Positions 43,282 through 52,783 of a DNA stretch of 64,000 nucleotides are shown piece by piece. Where the stretch lies: NCBI RefSeq assembly GCF_000730605.1, contig NZ_BBIS01000024.1:1-64000 (forward strand), read 5' to 3'. The first letter of the stretch is position 1. Each line of letters opens with the position of its first letter. Origin of the DNA: Pseudomonas monteilii NBRC 103158 = DSM 14164. GTDB taxonomy: Bacteria; Pseudomonadota; Gammaproteobacteria; Pseudomonadales; Pseudomonadaceae. The translations under genes were made by a program, and so were the position numbers. The notes under the pieces were generated by a model. That model did no database searches, was not told where the DNA came from, and was given only the letters and a program-made list of their open reading frames with translations.

Positions 43282-44691
43282 ATGGCATCTATCAGACCTT
43301 CAGCATTCAATCAACGTGAGCGTTTGGACGGCGGCCCCTTCCTTGTCATTGAAGCAGCCGAACCGGAAGAGGAAGGCATTAACGTTTTCTTCACTGATAT
43401 TCCCGCAGCGGAGCGCAAGCCGGATTCGCCAATAGCGAGACTGCTCAATGTGTGTCCAGACAGATTGACCATTTGGCCTCTTAATATTCGAGAAGATCGC
43501 GACGATTACCTGCAACCTAAATACGGCACCCTTGAACGCATCGTCGTCGCTCGGCCTGTTATCGAGCCCTACATACTGCCAGAGACTACTGACGATGTCG
43601 TTGGGCTTCTTGAGCAGTTGCCGGATGGGTTTGCCAAAGATTTTCGATTCGGTTTGGGGCTTCTGTGGGAATATCGGCAAATTTGCGAAACAGCCGCCAG
43701 CTTAGAAAACGTAAGCATACTCATTGTCCACAAAGGAAATGACGCGAAAATTGATTCGCCATTCTTTATTCTCGGAATAAGAAGATTTCATGAATTAAGA
43801 AAAGAATTAAATCGCATAGCCTCTCGCCACCAGAGAGACGCGCGCAAGGACAAGCAATTTCATGTCTACCAGACCTTATTACATGCTGCCGATTCAGCAC
43901 AATTTCCCGCTCTAAAGAAGAGCGTAAGACCTGATGCACTAACGGAAATGACCGATGGTGGGCGGCAGCATGTGACGCTTTCCAAGCGTGATCGGCGCGC
44001 CGCTGTTCGCATGGTTCAAGACAATATAGAAGCACTGGCGGAATCTGAGCCGCGCTCGCTGCTGGCATTAAAGAATGATATTGAGCTCATCACACTGAAT
44101 CAACTGATTGAGCGATACCAGGAAATGCTTGGAAAAGGACTGACGGAAAGCAAGTGGCAAAGCTTCTTTCTGGAAAATCCTTTCATACTTAGTCTTGCAT
44201 TTGCCGTTCCAGCCATGCTGGTTCAGGGGCAAGCTTATGCAGGTGGCAAGCGACTTAACGGGTCCGGCGGAAAATTTTCAGATTTTCTATACGCATCCGC
44301 TTCCACGGGCAATCTTGGCCTCATTGAGATAAAAAAGCCGCAAACCGAACTGCTAGGAAAATCTCCCTATCGTGGAGATGATGTTTTTGGCCCATCGACA
44401 GAATTGGGTGGAGCGATTGCTCAAATTCTAGATCAGCGTTTCAAATTGCAGAGTGAACTACCCGTCATAAAAAATAACATGAACCGATACGACCTCCACA
44501 GCTATGCGGTTCGCTGCATAGTTGTCGCTGGCATGACGCCACAAGAGCATCAGCAAAGAAAGTCATTCGAGCTCGTTCGAAATGCGTTCGCAGAGATCGT
44601 GATCGTGACTTTCGATGAACTACTTGCAAGGCTAACCGAGATTAAAAATGCGCTCCAACCGATTCCTACCTTAGACACGGTGCCGTTCTAA
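43282..44691 (+). CDS. sduA: Shedu-type anti-phage nuclease (DUF4263)
   Basis: This 469-residue protein has the Shedu/DUF4263 domain in its C-terminal 180 residues: ESKWQSFFLENPFIL (from E290), then the PD-(D/E)XK nuclease core FSDFLYAS (D334) and GLIEIKKP (E349, K351). Shedu is a one-gene phage defence system acting through DNA nicking or cleavage. The N-terminal 280 residues have no motif I recognise and are probably the sensing part. The gene is more AT-rich than the ICE backbone. It follows the RelB-like gene by 61 bases and lies 105 bases before the Gabija-like pair. Confidence 0.85.
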   Translation: MASIRPSAFNQRERLDGGPFLVIEAAEPEEEGINVFFTDIPAAERKPDSPIARLLNVCPDRLTIWPLNIREDRDDYLQPKYGTLERIVVARPVIEPYILPETTDDVVGLLEQLPDGFAKDFRFGLGLLWEYRQICETAASLENVSILIVHKGNDAKIDSPFFILGIRRFHELRKELNRIASRHQRDARKDKQFHVYQTLLHAADSAQFPALKKSVRPDALTEMTDGGRQHVTLSKRDRRAAVRMVQDNIEALAESEPRSLLALKNDIELITLNQLIERYQEMLGKGLTESKWQSFFLENPFILSLAFAVPAMLVQGQAYAGGKRLNGSGGKFSDFLYASASTGNLGLIEIKKPQTELLGKSPYRGDDVFGPSTELGGAIAQILDQRFKLQSELPVIKNNMNRYDLHSYAVRCIVVAGMTPQEHQQRKSFELVRNAFAEIVIVTFDELLARLTEIKNALQPIPTLDTVPF

Positions 44692-44796
44692 AACCAACTG
44701 ACAGTTGGCCATTCCGTAGTTGGGATCAATGGCTGCAGTGTTCAACCAATCCATCGGCCGATCGGCATGTGGATTTCAACAACAAGATTGAATCAA

Positions 44797-46935
44797 ATGC
44801 ATATATCCAAGCTCAGCCTGGTCAACTACCGGAACTTTCCCAACACGAAGCTGCTGTTCCAGAAGGGTATCAACACTGTCATCGGCGAAAATGGATCTGG
44901 CAAAACCAATCTCTTTCGCGCAATCAGATTGCTGCTTGATGACAACATGATTCGCTCTGCCTACCGGCTGGAGCATACCGACTTTCATCGCGGCCTAGGG
45001 CGCTGGCAGGGACATTGGATCATCATCAGTCTTGAGTTTGAGGAAATCTCTGCGGATGAATCAGTGCAGGCGCTCTTCCGACATGGGACGGGCGTAATTG
45101 AGGAAGAGGCGAACGGCAAGGCCACTTACAACCTGATCTTTCGTCCGAAGAAGGAAATCAGGCTGCGACTTTCTCAATTGAACGATGGTGATCAGGCAGG
45201 CCTCGACGCTATCCTGAACCCGGTCACCATCGACGACTATGAAACGATTTTCACAGGTCGGAGTGAAGCCGACTTCAACGACGAGGCCTTCTATAAGGAT
45301 GTGGTCGGCGACTTCGCGAATGTTCGATTCAATGAAGAGGTTGAATTTCGTGTTATCGGCGCGAAGATTCCGAACGTGCTGTCCGTCTCCAAAGAAATTT
45401 CGTTCACTTTCGTCCAGGCGCTACGGGACGTCGTCTCCGAATTTCACAACAACCGGACAAATCCGCTCTTTTCGCTTCTGAAGGGCAAGAGCGGCGATAT
45501 CGACCCCGTGGCGTTCCAGGCTATCACCGACGGGGTAAAGGCATTGAATGACTCCATCGAAGCGTTGCCAGACGTGCAGGTCGTCCGGACGGATATCAGA
45601 GACACCATCAAGGATGCGGCGGGTGAGGCGTATTCGCCGTCTTCTCTTTCTATCAAGTCGGATCTGCCAGACGAAGCTGACAAGTTGTTCCAGTCGCTCA
45701 AGCTGTTCGTTGGCGAATCGGGGGAGAGCCACGAAGGACCGATCCACGAGCTGAGCCTTGGTGGAGCAAACCTGATATTCCTCACGTTGAAACTGCTTGA
45801 ATTCAAGTATCAAAAGGCTAAACAGTCGATCGCCAACTTTCTGCTTATCGAAGAGCCGGAAGCTCACATTCACACACATATCCAGAAAACACTGTTCGAC
45901 AAGCTCAAATACGACGACACACAGATCATTTATTCGACCCATTCGACGCACATCTCTGAGGTCAGCAATGTTCAGAACGTGAACATCCTCGGCAGAGAAG
46001 GTGATCGTTGCGAGGCATACCAGCCTGCAATTGGCCTAAACCCAGAAGAGATCGGCAACATTCAACGCTACCTGGATGCTGTCCGTAGCAACTTGTTGTT
46101 TGCCAAGAGCGTCCTCTTAGTGGAGGGCGATGCAGAAGAAATTCTCGTTCCGATCCTGATCAAGAACGTGCTAGGCGTCAGCCTTGATGAACTCGGCATC
46201 AGTTTAATTAATATCCGCAGCACTGGATTTCAGAACGTCGCGGTTCTTTTCGATGATGCCCGAATCCGGAAGCGGTGCAGCATCGTCACCGACCTTGACA
46301 AGTCCATCATTGACACAACGCCGGCGGCGGGAGACTCCGAAGGGCTGCTCCGGCGCAAGGGCAAGTATCAGGCATCCCAGGAAAAAGGGGTCGCCAGGAA
46401 AGCGTTATTGGAAGACACCTTCAAAGATAACGGGTGGGTTTCTCCATTCTTTGCCCCCCATACCTTCGAGGTCGACTTCATTGCCGCCGGCAATGCGCGT
46501 AAGGTGGTCGGCATCCTTCCTGATGTCTACAAGGATGCACCAACCATCGCGACGGCCAAGGCGGAGCTCGAATCAGCGGACATCGCGTTGTTCGGTCAGC
46601 GCGCATTGACCATGGCGGACAACTACGGCAAGGGATGGTTTGCCATCTTGCTGGGAAAGAAGATCGATCCGCAGACCGCCATTCCGAAGTACATCTTGGA
46701 CGCCATCGCTTTTGCGCATCCGGTGGTCACTAAGGAAGTCTGGTTTAACGTGCTGAGCTACCGCGTGAACTACATCGATGCAGAAGATATCTTCACTGCG
46801 TCTGCCGTATTCGACGACTTTAGGGCCAAGCTGCTGGCCTTCCGAAATGGAGACATCGACTTCGTCGGCATCCGAAACGAGATGCTTGCCACGTTCCCAG
46901 ATGATCGCATCAACGATGTACTCGCGGTGTTCTGA
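44797..46935 (+). CDS. OLD-family ATPase/TOPRIM nuclease, GajA-like
   Basis: This 712-residue protein has an ABC-type ATPase half and a TOPRIM nuclease half. Walker A is GENGSGKT (30-37), the signature LSLGGAN is near 318, Walker B LLIEEPEAH near 347 and the switch histidine is in YSTHSTHISE. The TOPRIM glutamate lies in LLVEGDAEE (about 438) and the DxD in VTDLDKS (about 497). It is followed two bases later by a UvrD-like helicase, the pairing of Gabija (class 2 OLD). It is longer than the roughly 580 residues I recall for GajA. The ATG ten codons upstream (44767) is an alternative start. Confidence 0.85.
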   Translation: MHISKLSLVNYRNFPNTKLLFQKGINTVIGENGSGKTNLFRAIRLLLDDNMIRSAYRLEHTDFHRGLGRWQGHWIIISLEFEEISADESVQALFRHGTGVIEEEANGKATYNLIFRPKKEIRLRLSQLNDGDQAGLDAILNPVTIDDYETIFTGRSEADFNDEAFYKDVVGDFANVRFNEEVEFRVIGAKIPNVLSVSKEISFTFVQALRDVVSEFHNNRTNPLFSLLKGKSGDIDPVAFQAITDGVKALNDSIEALPDVQVVRTDIRDTIKDAAGEAYSPSSLSIKSDLPDEADKLFQSLKLFVGESGESHEGPIHELSLGGANLIFLTLKLLEFKYQKAKQSIANFLLIEEPEAHIHTHIQKTLFDKLKYDDTQIIYSTHSTHISEVSNVQNVNILGREGDRCEAYQPAIGLNPEEIGNIQRYLDAVRSNLLFAKSVLLVEGDAEEILVPILIKNVLGVSLDELGISLINIRSTGFQNVAVLFDDARIRKRCSIVTDLDKSIIDTTPAAGDSEGLLRRKGKYQASQEKGVARKALLEDTFKDNGWVSPFFAPHTFEVDFIAAGNARKVVGILPDVYKDAPTIATAKAELESADIALFGQRALTMADNYGKGWFAILLGKKIDPQTAIPKYILDAIAFAHPVVTKEVWFNVLSYRVNYIDAEDIFTASAVFDDFRAKLLAFRNGDIDFVGIRNEMLATFPDDRINDVLAVF

Positions 46936-46937
46936 TC

Positions 46938-48737
46938 ATGTTCATGTGGAACAAAGATGATCTGAATCCCGAGCAGGAAGCAGCCATTCTGAAGCCAGGG
47001 AGCGTCTTTCTCATCGCTTGCCCGGGCAGCGGGAAAACGCGCACGCTCACCTACAAAATCGCCTATGAGTTGTCCAGGCTGAAATCGAACAAGCAGTTTG
47101 TCGTTGCCATCACTTATACGCACCGTGCCGCCGACGAAATCCACGAGCGCATTGAGAGCCTTGGGGTGGATACATCCCGATTATGGATAGGAACGATACA
47201 TTCGTTCTGTCTTGAATGGATATTGAAACCGTACGGCATCTATCACGAAGCGTTGGATCGAGGCTTCCGTGTGATCGATCAGCATGAGCGCGAGAAAATC
47301 CTGGAGGCATTGTGCAAGCCTTACCAGAAGCCAAAAATAACATTCTGGGATTGTGAGTTTTATTACACCGAAACTGGATATGTGCTCTCCTGCCCACAAG
47401 ATTGGAAGCATTCGGGTCTTCACGTCATATTGGGCAAGTATTTTGAGATTCTGCACGAAAGTCGGCAGCTAGACTTTGAGCTCATTCTTTACTATGCGTA
47501 CCAACTGATCGCACGTCATCCTGCGATCAGCACTCTTCTGGCACAGTTGTTCTCTTTCGTGCTGATCGACGAGTATCAGGACACCAAACGAATTCAGTAT
47601 TCGATCATCACCGCCATTCTGAAAGCTGGTCAAGGTGCGACCAAGGCCTTTATTGTCGGAGATCCTAACCAGGCGATTTATCAATCGCTTGGCGGATATC
47701 CGATTGCCTTCGAGGATTTCAAGGCGATGGCCAATATCGATTTGGACGAACTCGAACTGTCGCGGAACTACCGTTCTTCTGAGCGCATCATTGAGTACTT
47801 CGGAAACTACAACGTTCACAACACACGCATCGAAGCCGCATCCGAGGACAAGGCGTACCCAAGCCTTATTTCATTCGACGACACAGTGAGCAAAAATGAT
47901 CTGGACGCTGAGCTCATCCGGCTCATCCGTTTCAACATTGAGACTATGGGCATCTCACCTCACGAGGTGTGCATTCTCGCGCCACAGTGGACGCATCTTG
48001 CAAGCATGACACGTCGTTTGGTCGCCAGCATGCCGGAGTACTCATTCGATGGCCCCGGTATGGTTCCCTTTGCACGGGACACAGAGAATTTCTGGTACAG
48101 GCTTTCTAAGATTGCACTTACTCAGGCATCGCCGGGAATGTATGTGCGCAGACTGCGGTGGGCCGGGGAGATTCTGAATGACCTAGAGGCGGCCGGGGCT
48201 AGCGTGTCGAAGCTCACGCGGAGGTCCTTGTTGAGGGAGTGCAATGCAATTAAGATCGATGAAACAGATGGTCTTACCTACTTGAGCGCATTTTTCGAGC
48301 GTCTGTTTGCAAACTTAGCAATCGACTTTCGCCTTTTCACGCTGCTTCAAGAGCATCACGTTGCCTTCTTCGATAGTTCGCAAGCCCGGGTAAATCGATT
48401 GAAGAGTGAAGGTAGCGAATTTATAGGCGATATTGAGACATTCAGGAAGGTATTTCAGCATAGGACTGGAATCACCATCTCGACGATACACGGCGTCAAG
48501 GGAGCCGAGTTCGATGCAGTGATCGCTTATGCATTATTAGAAGATATGGTGCCGCATTTCAATGATCCGAACGGTCAAGAAAGCGCGATGAAATTGCTGT
48601 ATGTCATTGGTTCGCGGGCAAGGAAGAACCTGCACCTTGTTTCGGAACGAGGTCGAGTTCGCCAGTATTCTGGCGAAGAGTATCAAGTAACTCGCAAGCT
48701 TGCCTCATGCAGTTTTGGATACGATCAAATTCCATAG
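46938..48737 (+). CDS. UvrD/Rep-like superfamily 1 helicase, GajB-like
   Basis: This 599-residue helicase carries the superfamily 1 motifs: Walker A CPGSGKT (28-34), AITYTHRAADE, GTIHSFC, Walker B VLIDEYQDT (near 210), VGDPNQAIYQ, LSRNYRS and TIHGVKGAEFD. The last motif reads YVIGSRARKN rather than the common YVAxTRAR. In Gabija the helicase partner senses DNA ends or nucleotide depletion and works with GajA. The two-base gap to the OLD gene indicates coupled expression. It is about 100 residues longer than the GajB I recall. Confidence 0.85.
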   Translation: MFMWNKDDLNPEQEAAILKPGSVFLIACPGSGKTRTLTYKIAYELSRLKSNKQFVVAITYTHRAADEIHERIESLGVDTSRLWIGTIHSFCLEWILKPYGIYHEALDRGFRVIDQHEREKILEALCKPYQKPKITFWDCEFYYTETGYVLSCPQDWKHSGLHVILGKYFEILHESRQLDFELILYYAYQLIARHPAISTLLAQLFSFVLIDEYQDTKRIQYSIITAILKAGQGATKAFIVGDPNQAIYQSLGGYPIAFEDFKAMANIDLDELELSRNYRSSERIIEYFGNYNVHNTRIEAASEDKAYPSLISFDDTVSKNDLDAELIRLIRFNIETMGISPHEVCILAPQWTHLASMTRRLVASMPEYSFDGPGMVPFARDTENFWYRLSKIALTQASPGMYVRRLRWAGEILNDLEAAGASVSKLTRRSLLRECNAIKIDETDGLTYLSAFFERLFANLAIDFRLFTLLQEHHVAFFDSSQARVNRLKSEGSEFIGDIETFRKVFQHRTGITISTIHGVKGAEFDAVIAYALLEDMVPHFNDPNGQESAMKLLYVIGSRARKNLHLVSERGRVRQYSGEEYQVTRKLASCSFGYDQIP

Positions 48738-49025
48738 AAATCACGAGTAGCGCAACCGCGCTCTCTATGGGATGCCCTACAGCTTTGTTTAGCGTTTGGC
48801 TGAATCATCTGCGCGCGGCTCGCTCTGCATGCCCTGCTGTCGCCAGCTCAACATGCAAGCGGAGCGCGCAGGCCCGGATCACAGTGTCGGGCCGTGGAGG
48901 GCTGGCGAATGCCAGTCCCGTCAGGGATGAGCGAATAGCGAACGTGGAGCAGCGCGATCCACAAAGTGGAGACGCTCAAGGTTCCGTCGCTTACTATTTG
49001 GACTACGGCGAGTTGAGTAAAAAAT
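48738..49025. other. Gap between the Gabija-like pair and the 415-residue gene
   Basis: No gene is supported here. The sequence returns to higher GC content from about 48810 to 48970 before the very AT-rich gene that follows, so it may be a junction between two separately acquired pieces. It should hold the promoter of the downstream gene. Confidence 0.45.
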
Positions 49026-50273
49026 ATGAAAAATATCTTTGAAGAAATCAATGAATTTTCTTCGGAAAAAATCGCGTTATTCAGCTTTGGGAAATTTTGC
49101 TACGTCTTTCTTAATAAAGACCCGATCTTTGTCAAGAAATTGCTTCCCCTCATCCAAACCTCTCTGGCAAATGAGAGCTTTCAGGCAGACGTAATGCGTG
49201 CTTATACGGAGGGCTGCATGAATGAAAAGGCGGCCATTCTGAAAGAATTTGAAGCCAAACGCGACCATCCAAACGCAGCCAAGTTTTATGGGCCACAGCT
49301 TGATCTAGTGGACAAGCGATTGGCTATAAAGACAATCCAGCATTTAATGGACTACTTAAATAATTATCTCAACGAGTATCCGGGATCGCTAGAAATTCTC
49401 AACAATTCCTACAAGCATATCCATGACGAAGATGGTGTTTCGTACATAAAAGAAAATTACGCAAATTATCGCATTGGCTGCATTTTTTATTCCAAGCACC
49501 AATCAATCATGGGGAGGGCTGAGATGCTGGAGCTAAAATATTCCAAGGTAGTTGAACGTGAGTACGAGAAAATTGGAATTGACATAAGAAAGGAAGATGC
49601 TCAGTTCTCTAAATATAGTCTTGTCAGCCTGAACGAGAATATTCAGATATTCAACGACAAGGATAGTCAGACAATACGCGATGAACGCATAGGGCGACAC
49701 TTCTGGATAAAAGTTCCGAGGAAGCTGCTTACCTCTATCGAGGAACTCATTGAAAAAGGAATGCTGTCCGAAATAGCATTCAGGATTGATTACGTCTCCG
49801 ATTATGTCCCTGCAATGGAGGAGATGGAGTTTGGCGCTCCGTTGCGATTGAAAATATCTTCCCTTCCTAGATTGTCAAAGTTCTACTCCACCGATAAATA
49901 TGAGAACAATCTATGGATTCACCATGACGCAGAGAAGCTAAGTTTGACTTTTGAAGAATTGATGGAGGACTTTGAGGTGGCAGGCGACGACGTCGTAACG
50001 CAAGTCATCCATCTTGAATACAGTTCAAAAGGCGATGATTTTTTTATAACTCACTTGGATCACGAATTTATCGTATATACGTTGGATAGCTATCAAGAAA
50101 GATTGAGCAATGCCAACATCAAGGGGCATAGAAAAATAAAGACATTCAAAATAGATAACTCAATGATCCCGTTTGATATAAATATTAGCGGGGATCTTTT
50201 TCTGTTTCAGGTTCTCGATTCGTATTTAAAAAATGATGACTTGATTCGTGAATATTTTGAAAAAATTAACTGA
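49026..50273 (+). CDS. Unrecognised 415-residue protein in the defence island
   Basis: I do not recognise this protein. It is soluble, without signal peptide or membrane helix, rich in Lys, Glu, Ile and Tyr, and its gene is the most AT-rich in the window. The N-terminal 130 residues look helical; a Gly-poor, charged middle follows (KVVEREYEKIGIDIRKEDAQ), and the C-terminal third has alternating hydrophobic stretches (GDDFFITHLDHEFIVYTLDS) that suggest beta strands. No nucleotide-binding or nuclease motif is visible. It begins ATG with only a weak ribosome binding site and sits alone between the Gabija-like pair and the DUF1016 gene. Confidence 0.75.
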   Translation: MKNIFEEINEFSSEKIALFSFGKFCYVFLNKDPIFVKKLLPLIQTSLANESFQADVMRAYTEGCMNEKAAILKEFEAKRDHPNAAKFYGPQLDLVDKRLAIKTIQHLMDYLNNYLNEYPGSLEILNNSYKHIHDEDGVSYIKENYANYRIGCIFYSKHQSIMGRAEMLELKYSKVVEREYEKIGIDIRKEDAQFSKYSLVSLNENIQIFNDKDSQTIRDERIGRHFWIKVPRKLLTSIEELIEKGMLSEIAFRIDYVSDYVPAMEEMEFGAPLRLKISSLPRLSKFYSTDKYENNLWIHHDAEKLSLTFEELMEDFEVAGDDVVTQVIHLEYSSKGDDFFITHLDHEFIVYTLDSYQERLSNANIKGHRKIKTFKIDNSMIPFDINISGDLFLFQVLDSYLKNDDLIREYFEKIN

Positions 50274-50512
50274 CTTTATAGTTTGAGATATTTAATTAAA
50301 ACAGCGATCGGCATAGAACATGGCGCTGCTGCCCGCGATAATCATGTGATTGGGCGCTCGCGCCCACTAGCCCCAGCGCATCCTTGAGCCGCAGGCCAGT
50401 TCCTTATCGGCCTATGGCGATTCCACACTAGCATGGAGCCTCGATAGAGCAAGAGATCCGTTGCCACATGCTCGTGCTGTGGTTTGGGTGTACGGTTGGA
50501 CAGATGCTGCTG

Positions 50513-51580
50513 TCAGGACTTCTCGCCAGGCTGCCGCTGCTCGATCTGCAACCGCGCCCGTTCGGTCGCCTGCTGCAACCGCTCCCCCAGCACCGCACGC
50601 GGCGGCAGGGTCGTCAGGTATTCGGCTACGTGGATGCCCGACTTGTCCAGCTCCAGCAACTCGATCTGCTCTGACTTCTTGCCGGTACAAAGAATGATGC
50701 CCAGCGGCGAGGCTTCCTCCGGTTCGCGTTCGTGCTTGTCGAGCCAACGCAAATAAAGCTCCATCTGCCCCTTGTATGCTGCCTTGAACTCGCCGATCTT
50801 CAACTCCACCGCCACCAGCCGCCGCAGCTTGCGGTTATAGAACAGCAGGTCCAGGTGGAAATCCTCGTCGTCGATCTGGATGCGTTTCTGCCGGGCTAGG
50901 AAAGAGAAGCCCGCGCCCAACTCCAGCAAAAAAGACTCCATTTCGCGGATGATCGCGGCTTCCAGGTCGCCTTCCTGCCAGGTATCGCGCAGGCCCAGGA
51001 AGTCGAGGATGTACGGGTCGCGCATGACCAGCGCCGGCGACATGCGCTGCGCATCGCGCATCGCCGCCAGCTCTTGCGTGATCGTCTCGTCCGGCTTCTT
51101 GGACAGCGCCGTGCGCTCGTATAGCATCGAGTCGATGCGCTCGCGTAGCGTCCGCACGCTCCAGCGTTCGGCGCTGGCCATTTGCACGTAGTAGTCCCGC
51201 TGGAGCGGGTCTTTTAGCGGCAGCAGCGCCACGAAATGCGACCAGCTCAATTGTCGTGACAGCGTCACGACAATTGGCTCGTCCGAGAAGGTGGCGGCGA
51301 ACTGCACCATCCGGCGCAGGTTCTTGTCCGCGAAGCTACGTCCGTAGTCGCGGACAAGCTGCGCCGCCAGGGTCGGCAGGATTTCGTCGCCGTACCCGGC
51401 CCGCTGCCCGGCAAGCACTTCCGTATGGATGCGCTGGCCAATGCGCCAGAACAGCAATGTCAGCTCGGCATTGACCGCCGAGGCGACGCGCTGGCGCGAC
51501 GCTTCGATCAGTGCCCGGATGTCGCCCAGCAGCGCGGGCGGCGCTGCTGGCGCTGAGACGGATGCCTTGCGCCGGGTCAT
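50513..51580 (-). CDS. DUF1016 (YhcG-type) PD-(D/E)XK nuclease
   Basis: This 355-residue protein has the DUF1016 N-terminal domain (LTLLFWRIGQRIHTEVLAGQ, LSWSHFVALLPLKDPLQRDY) and a C-terminal PD-(D/E)XK nuclease core: DFHLDLLFYNR (D244) and VAVELKIGEF (E259, K261), then QMELYLRWLDKHE. Proteins of this family are tied to mobile elements and are suspected nucleases in defence or DNA processing. Its ATG overlaps the integrase stop codon, so it is translated with the integrase. The 239 bases beyond its stop codon (50274-50512) show no gene. Confidence 0.88.
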   Translation of the reverse strand: MTRRKASVSAPAAPPALLGDIRALIEASRQRVASAVNAELTLLFWRIGQRIHTEVLAGQRAGYGDEILPTLAAQLVRDYGRSFADKNLRRMVQFAATFSDEPIVVTLSRQLSWSHFVALLPLKDPLQRDYYVQMASAERWSVRTLRERIDSMLYERTALSKKPDETITQELAAMRDAQRMSPALVMRDPYILDFLGLRDTWQEGDLEAAIIREMESFLLELGAGFSFLARQKRIQIDDEDFHLDLLFYNRKLRRLVAVELKIGEFKAAYKGQMELYLRWLDKHEREPEEASPLGIILCTGKKSEQIELLELDKSGIHVAEYLTTLPPRAVLGERLQQATERARLQIEQRQPGEKS

Positions 51581-52776
51581 GCGGCCACCTCCTTGGCTCC
51601 CTGCATCCCGGTGATCGTCTTACGCCGATTCGCCACCAGTTCGGCCGCCTCTCGCACCGGCTTATCCTCGGTGTGGACGTAGCGCATGAACATGACGACG
51701 GTCTTGTGCGCCGTTAGCGCCATGCCGACCTTGACCGGGATGCCCGAATTGGCAATGTCGGTCGCCGAACGGTGGCGGATGCCGTGCGTGCCCACGTGCG
51801 TAGCGCCAGCCGCCTTGAGCGCACGGCTCCAGCCACCGTAATACTCGCCCGTGGTTAGATGCTTGCCAGCGTGGCTAGGAGAAGGCAGCACATAGCGGCT
51901 ACCCTCCTGCCGGGGTGCCGTCGAGAGTAGCCGATAGGCTTCCTCGCTCATGGGCTTAGACATGCCGCCTGTCTTGCTGTCAGGCCAGACGACGCGCCGG
52001 TTCTGCAAGTCAACCCAGTTCCATTCCAGCGCGATGATTTCCGAGCGGCGGCCGGCGAACTCGAACTGCAGGCGGATTCCCAAAGGGATGACGTAGTTCT
52101 CCAGCCCCTCCGACTCGATCTTGTCGAGCTGTCGGAACAGGTTGCCCATTTCTTCGTCGCTGATGAGGTGAGTCGATTTGCCGGCAGGGAACATCGGGAC
52201 GTGACGGCAAGGGTTGGTACCGTCGGGCCGATAGCCCCATACCTCGGCCATGTTGAACATCTTGCGCAAGACGCTGAATACCTTGTTCGCCTCGGTCTGC
52301 TTGTACGAAAGCTTTTCCATCAGTCCGGCGATTTCAGGACGCTTCACGTCCTGAACTTTCTTGCGTCCCAGCAGCGGAATAATGTTGCGATTGATGACAG
52401 CCTGATAGCCGGCTTGGGTGCTGAGCTTGTTGCGCTTCTTGGAGTAGTCCTCCATGAACTTCGTGCATAGCTCCTTGACCGTAGGTGCCTGGCGCGCCTC
52501 CGCCTTCTCTGCGGCGGGATCTCCGCCTCGGCGGACTTGGGCCAGCCATTCCTGCGCCAGCGACCGCGCCTGTTCGACGGTCAGCTCCCCGTACAGTCCT
52601 AGCGAGGGCTTGCGGCGCTCGCCAGCGTTCGTCCGGTACTGGAGCATGAACACCTTGCGACCCGCCGGGGTAATCTTGCACAGGAAGCCGGGGACCAGCG
52701 TGTCCCGGAGTTCGACGGCCTCTGCCTGGGGTTGCGCCGCATCGACAGCGGACTTAGTGAGTTTGATCTTAGCCAT
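51577..52776 (-). CDS. int: Tyrosine integrase of the ICE
   Basis: This 399-residue recombinase inserts and excises the element at the att cores. The N-terminal DUF4102 arm-binding domain covers about residues 1-90, a core-binding domain about 100-190 and the catalytic domain the rest, with R243 in FAGRRSE, H331 and R334 in HGIRH, H357 in TAHKT and the nucleophile Y366 in MRYVH. The ATG giving MAKIKLTKSA has AAGGAG five bases ahead. Its mRNA leader can form a hairpin that covers this site. It lies at the right end, 174 bases from the att repeat, transcribed into the element. Confidence 0.93.
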   Translation of the reverse strand: MAKIKLTKSAVDAAQPQAEAVELRDTLVPGFLCKITPAGRKVFMLQYRTNAGERRKPSLGLYGELTVEQARSLAQEWLAQVRRGGDPAAEKAEARQAPTVKELCTKFMEDYSKKRNKLSTQAGYQAVINRNIIPLLGRKKVQDVKRPEIAGLMEKLSYKQTEANKVFSVLRKMFNMAEVWGYRPDGTNPCRHVPMFPAGKSTHLISDEEMGNLFRQLDKIESEGLENYVIPLGIRLQFEFAGRRSEIIALEWNWVDLQNRRVVWPDSKTGGMSKPMSEEAYRLLSTAPRQEGSRYVLPSPSHAGKHLTTGEYYGGWSRALKAAGATHVGTHGIRHRSATDIANSGIPVKVGMALTAHKTVVMFMRYVHTEDKPVREAAELVANRRKTITGMQGAKEVAA

Positions 52777-52783
52777 GATGACT

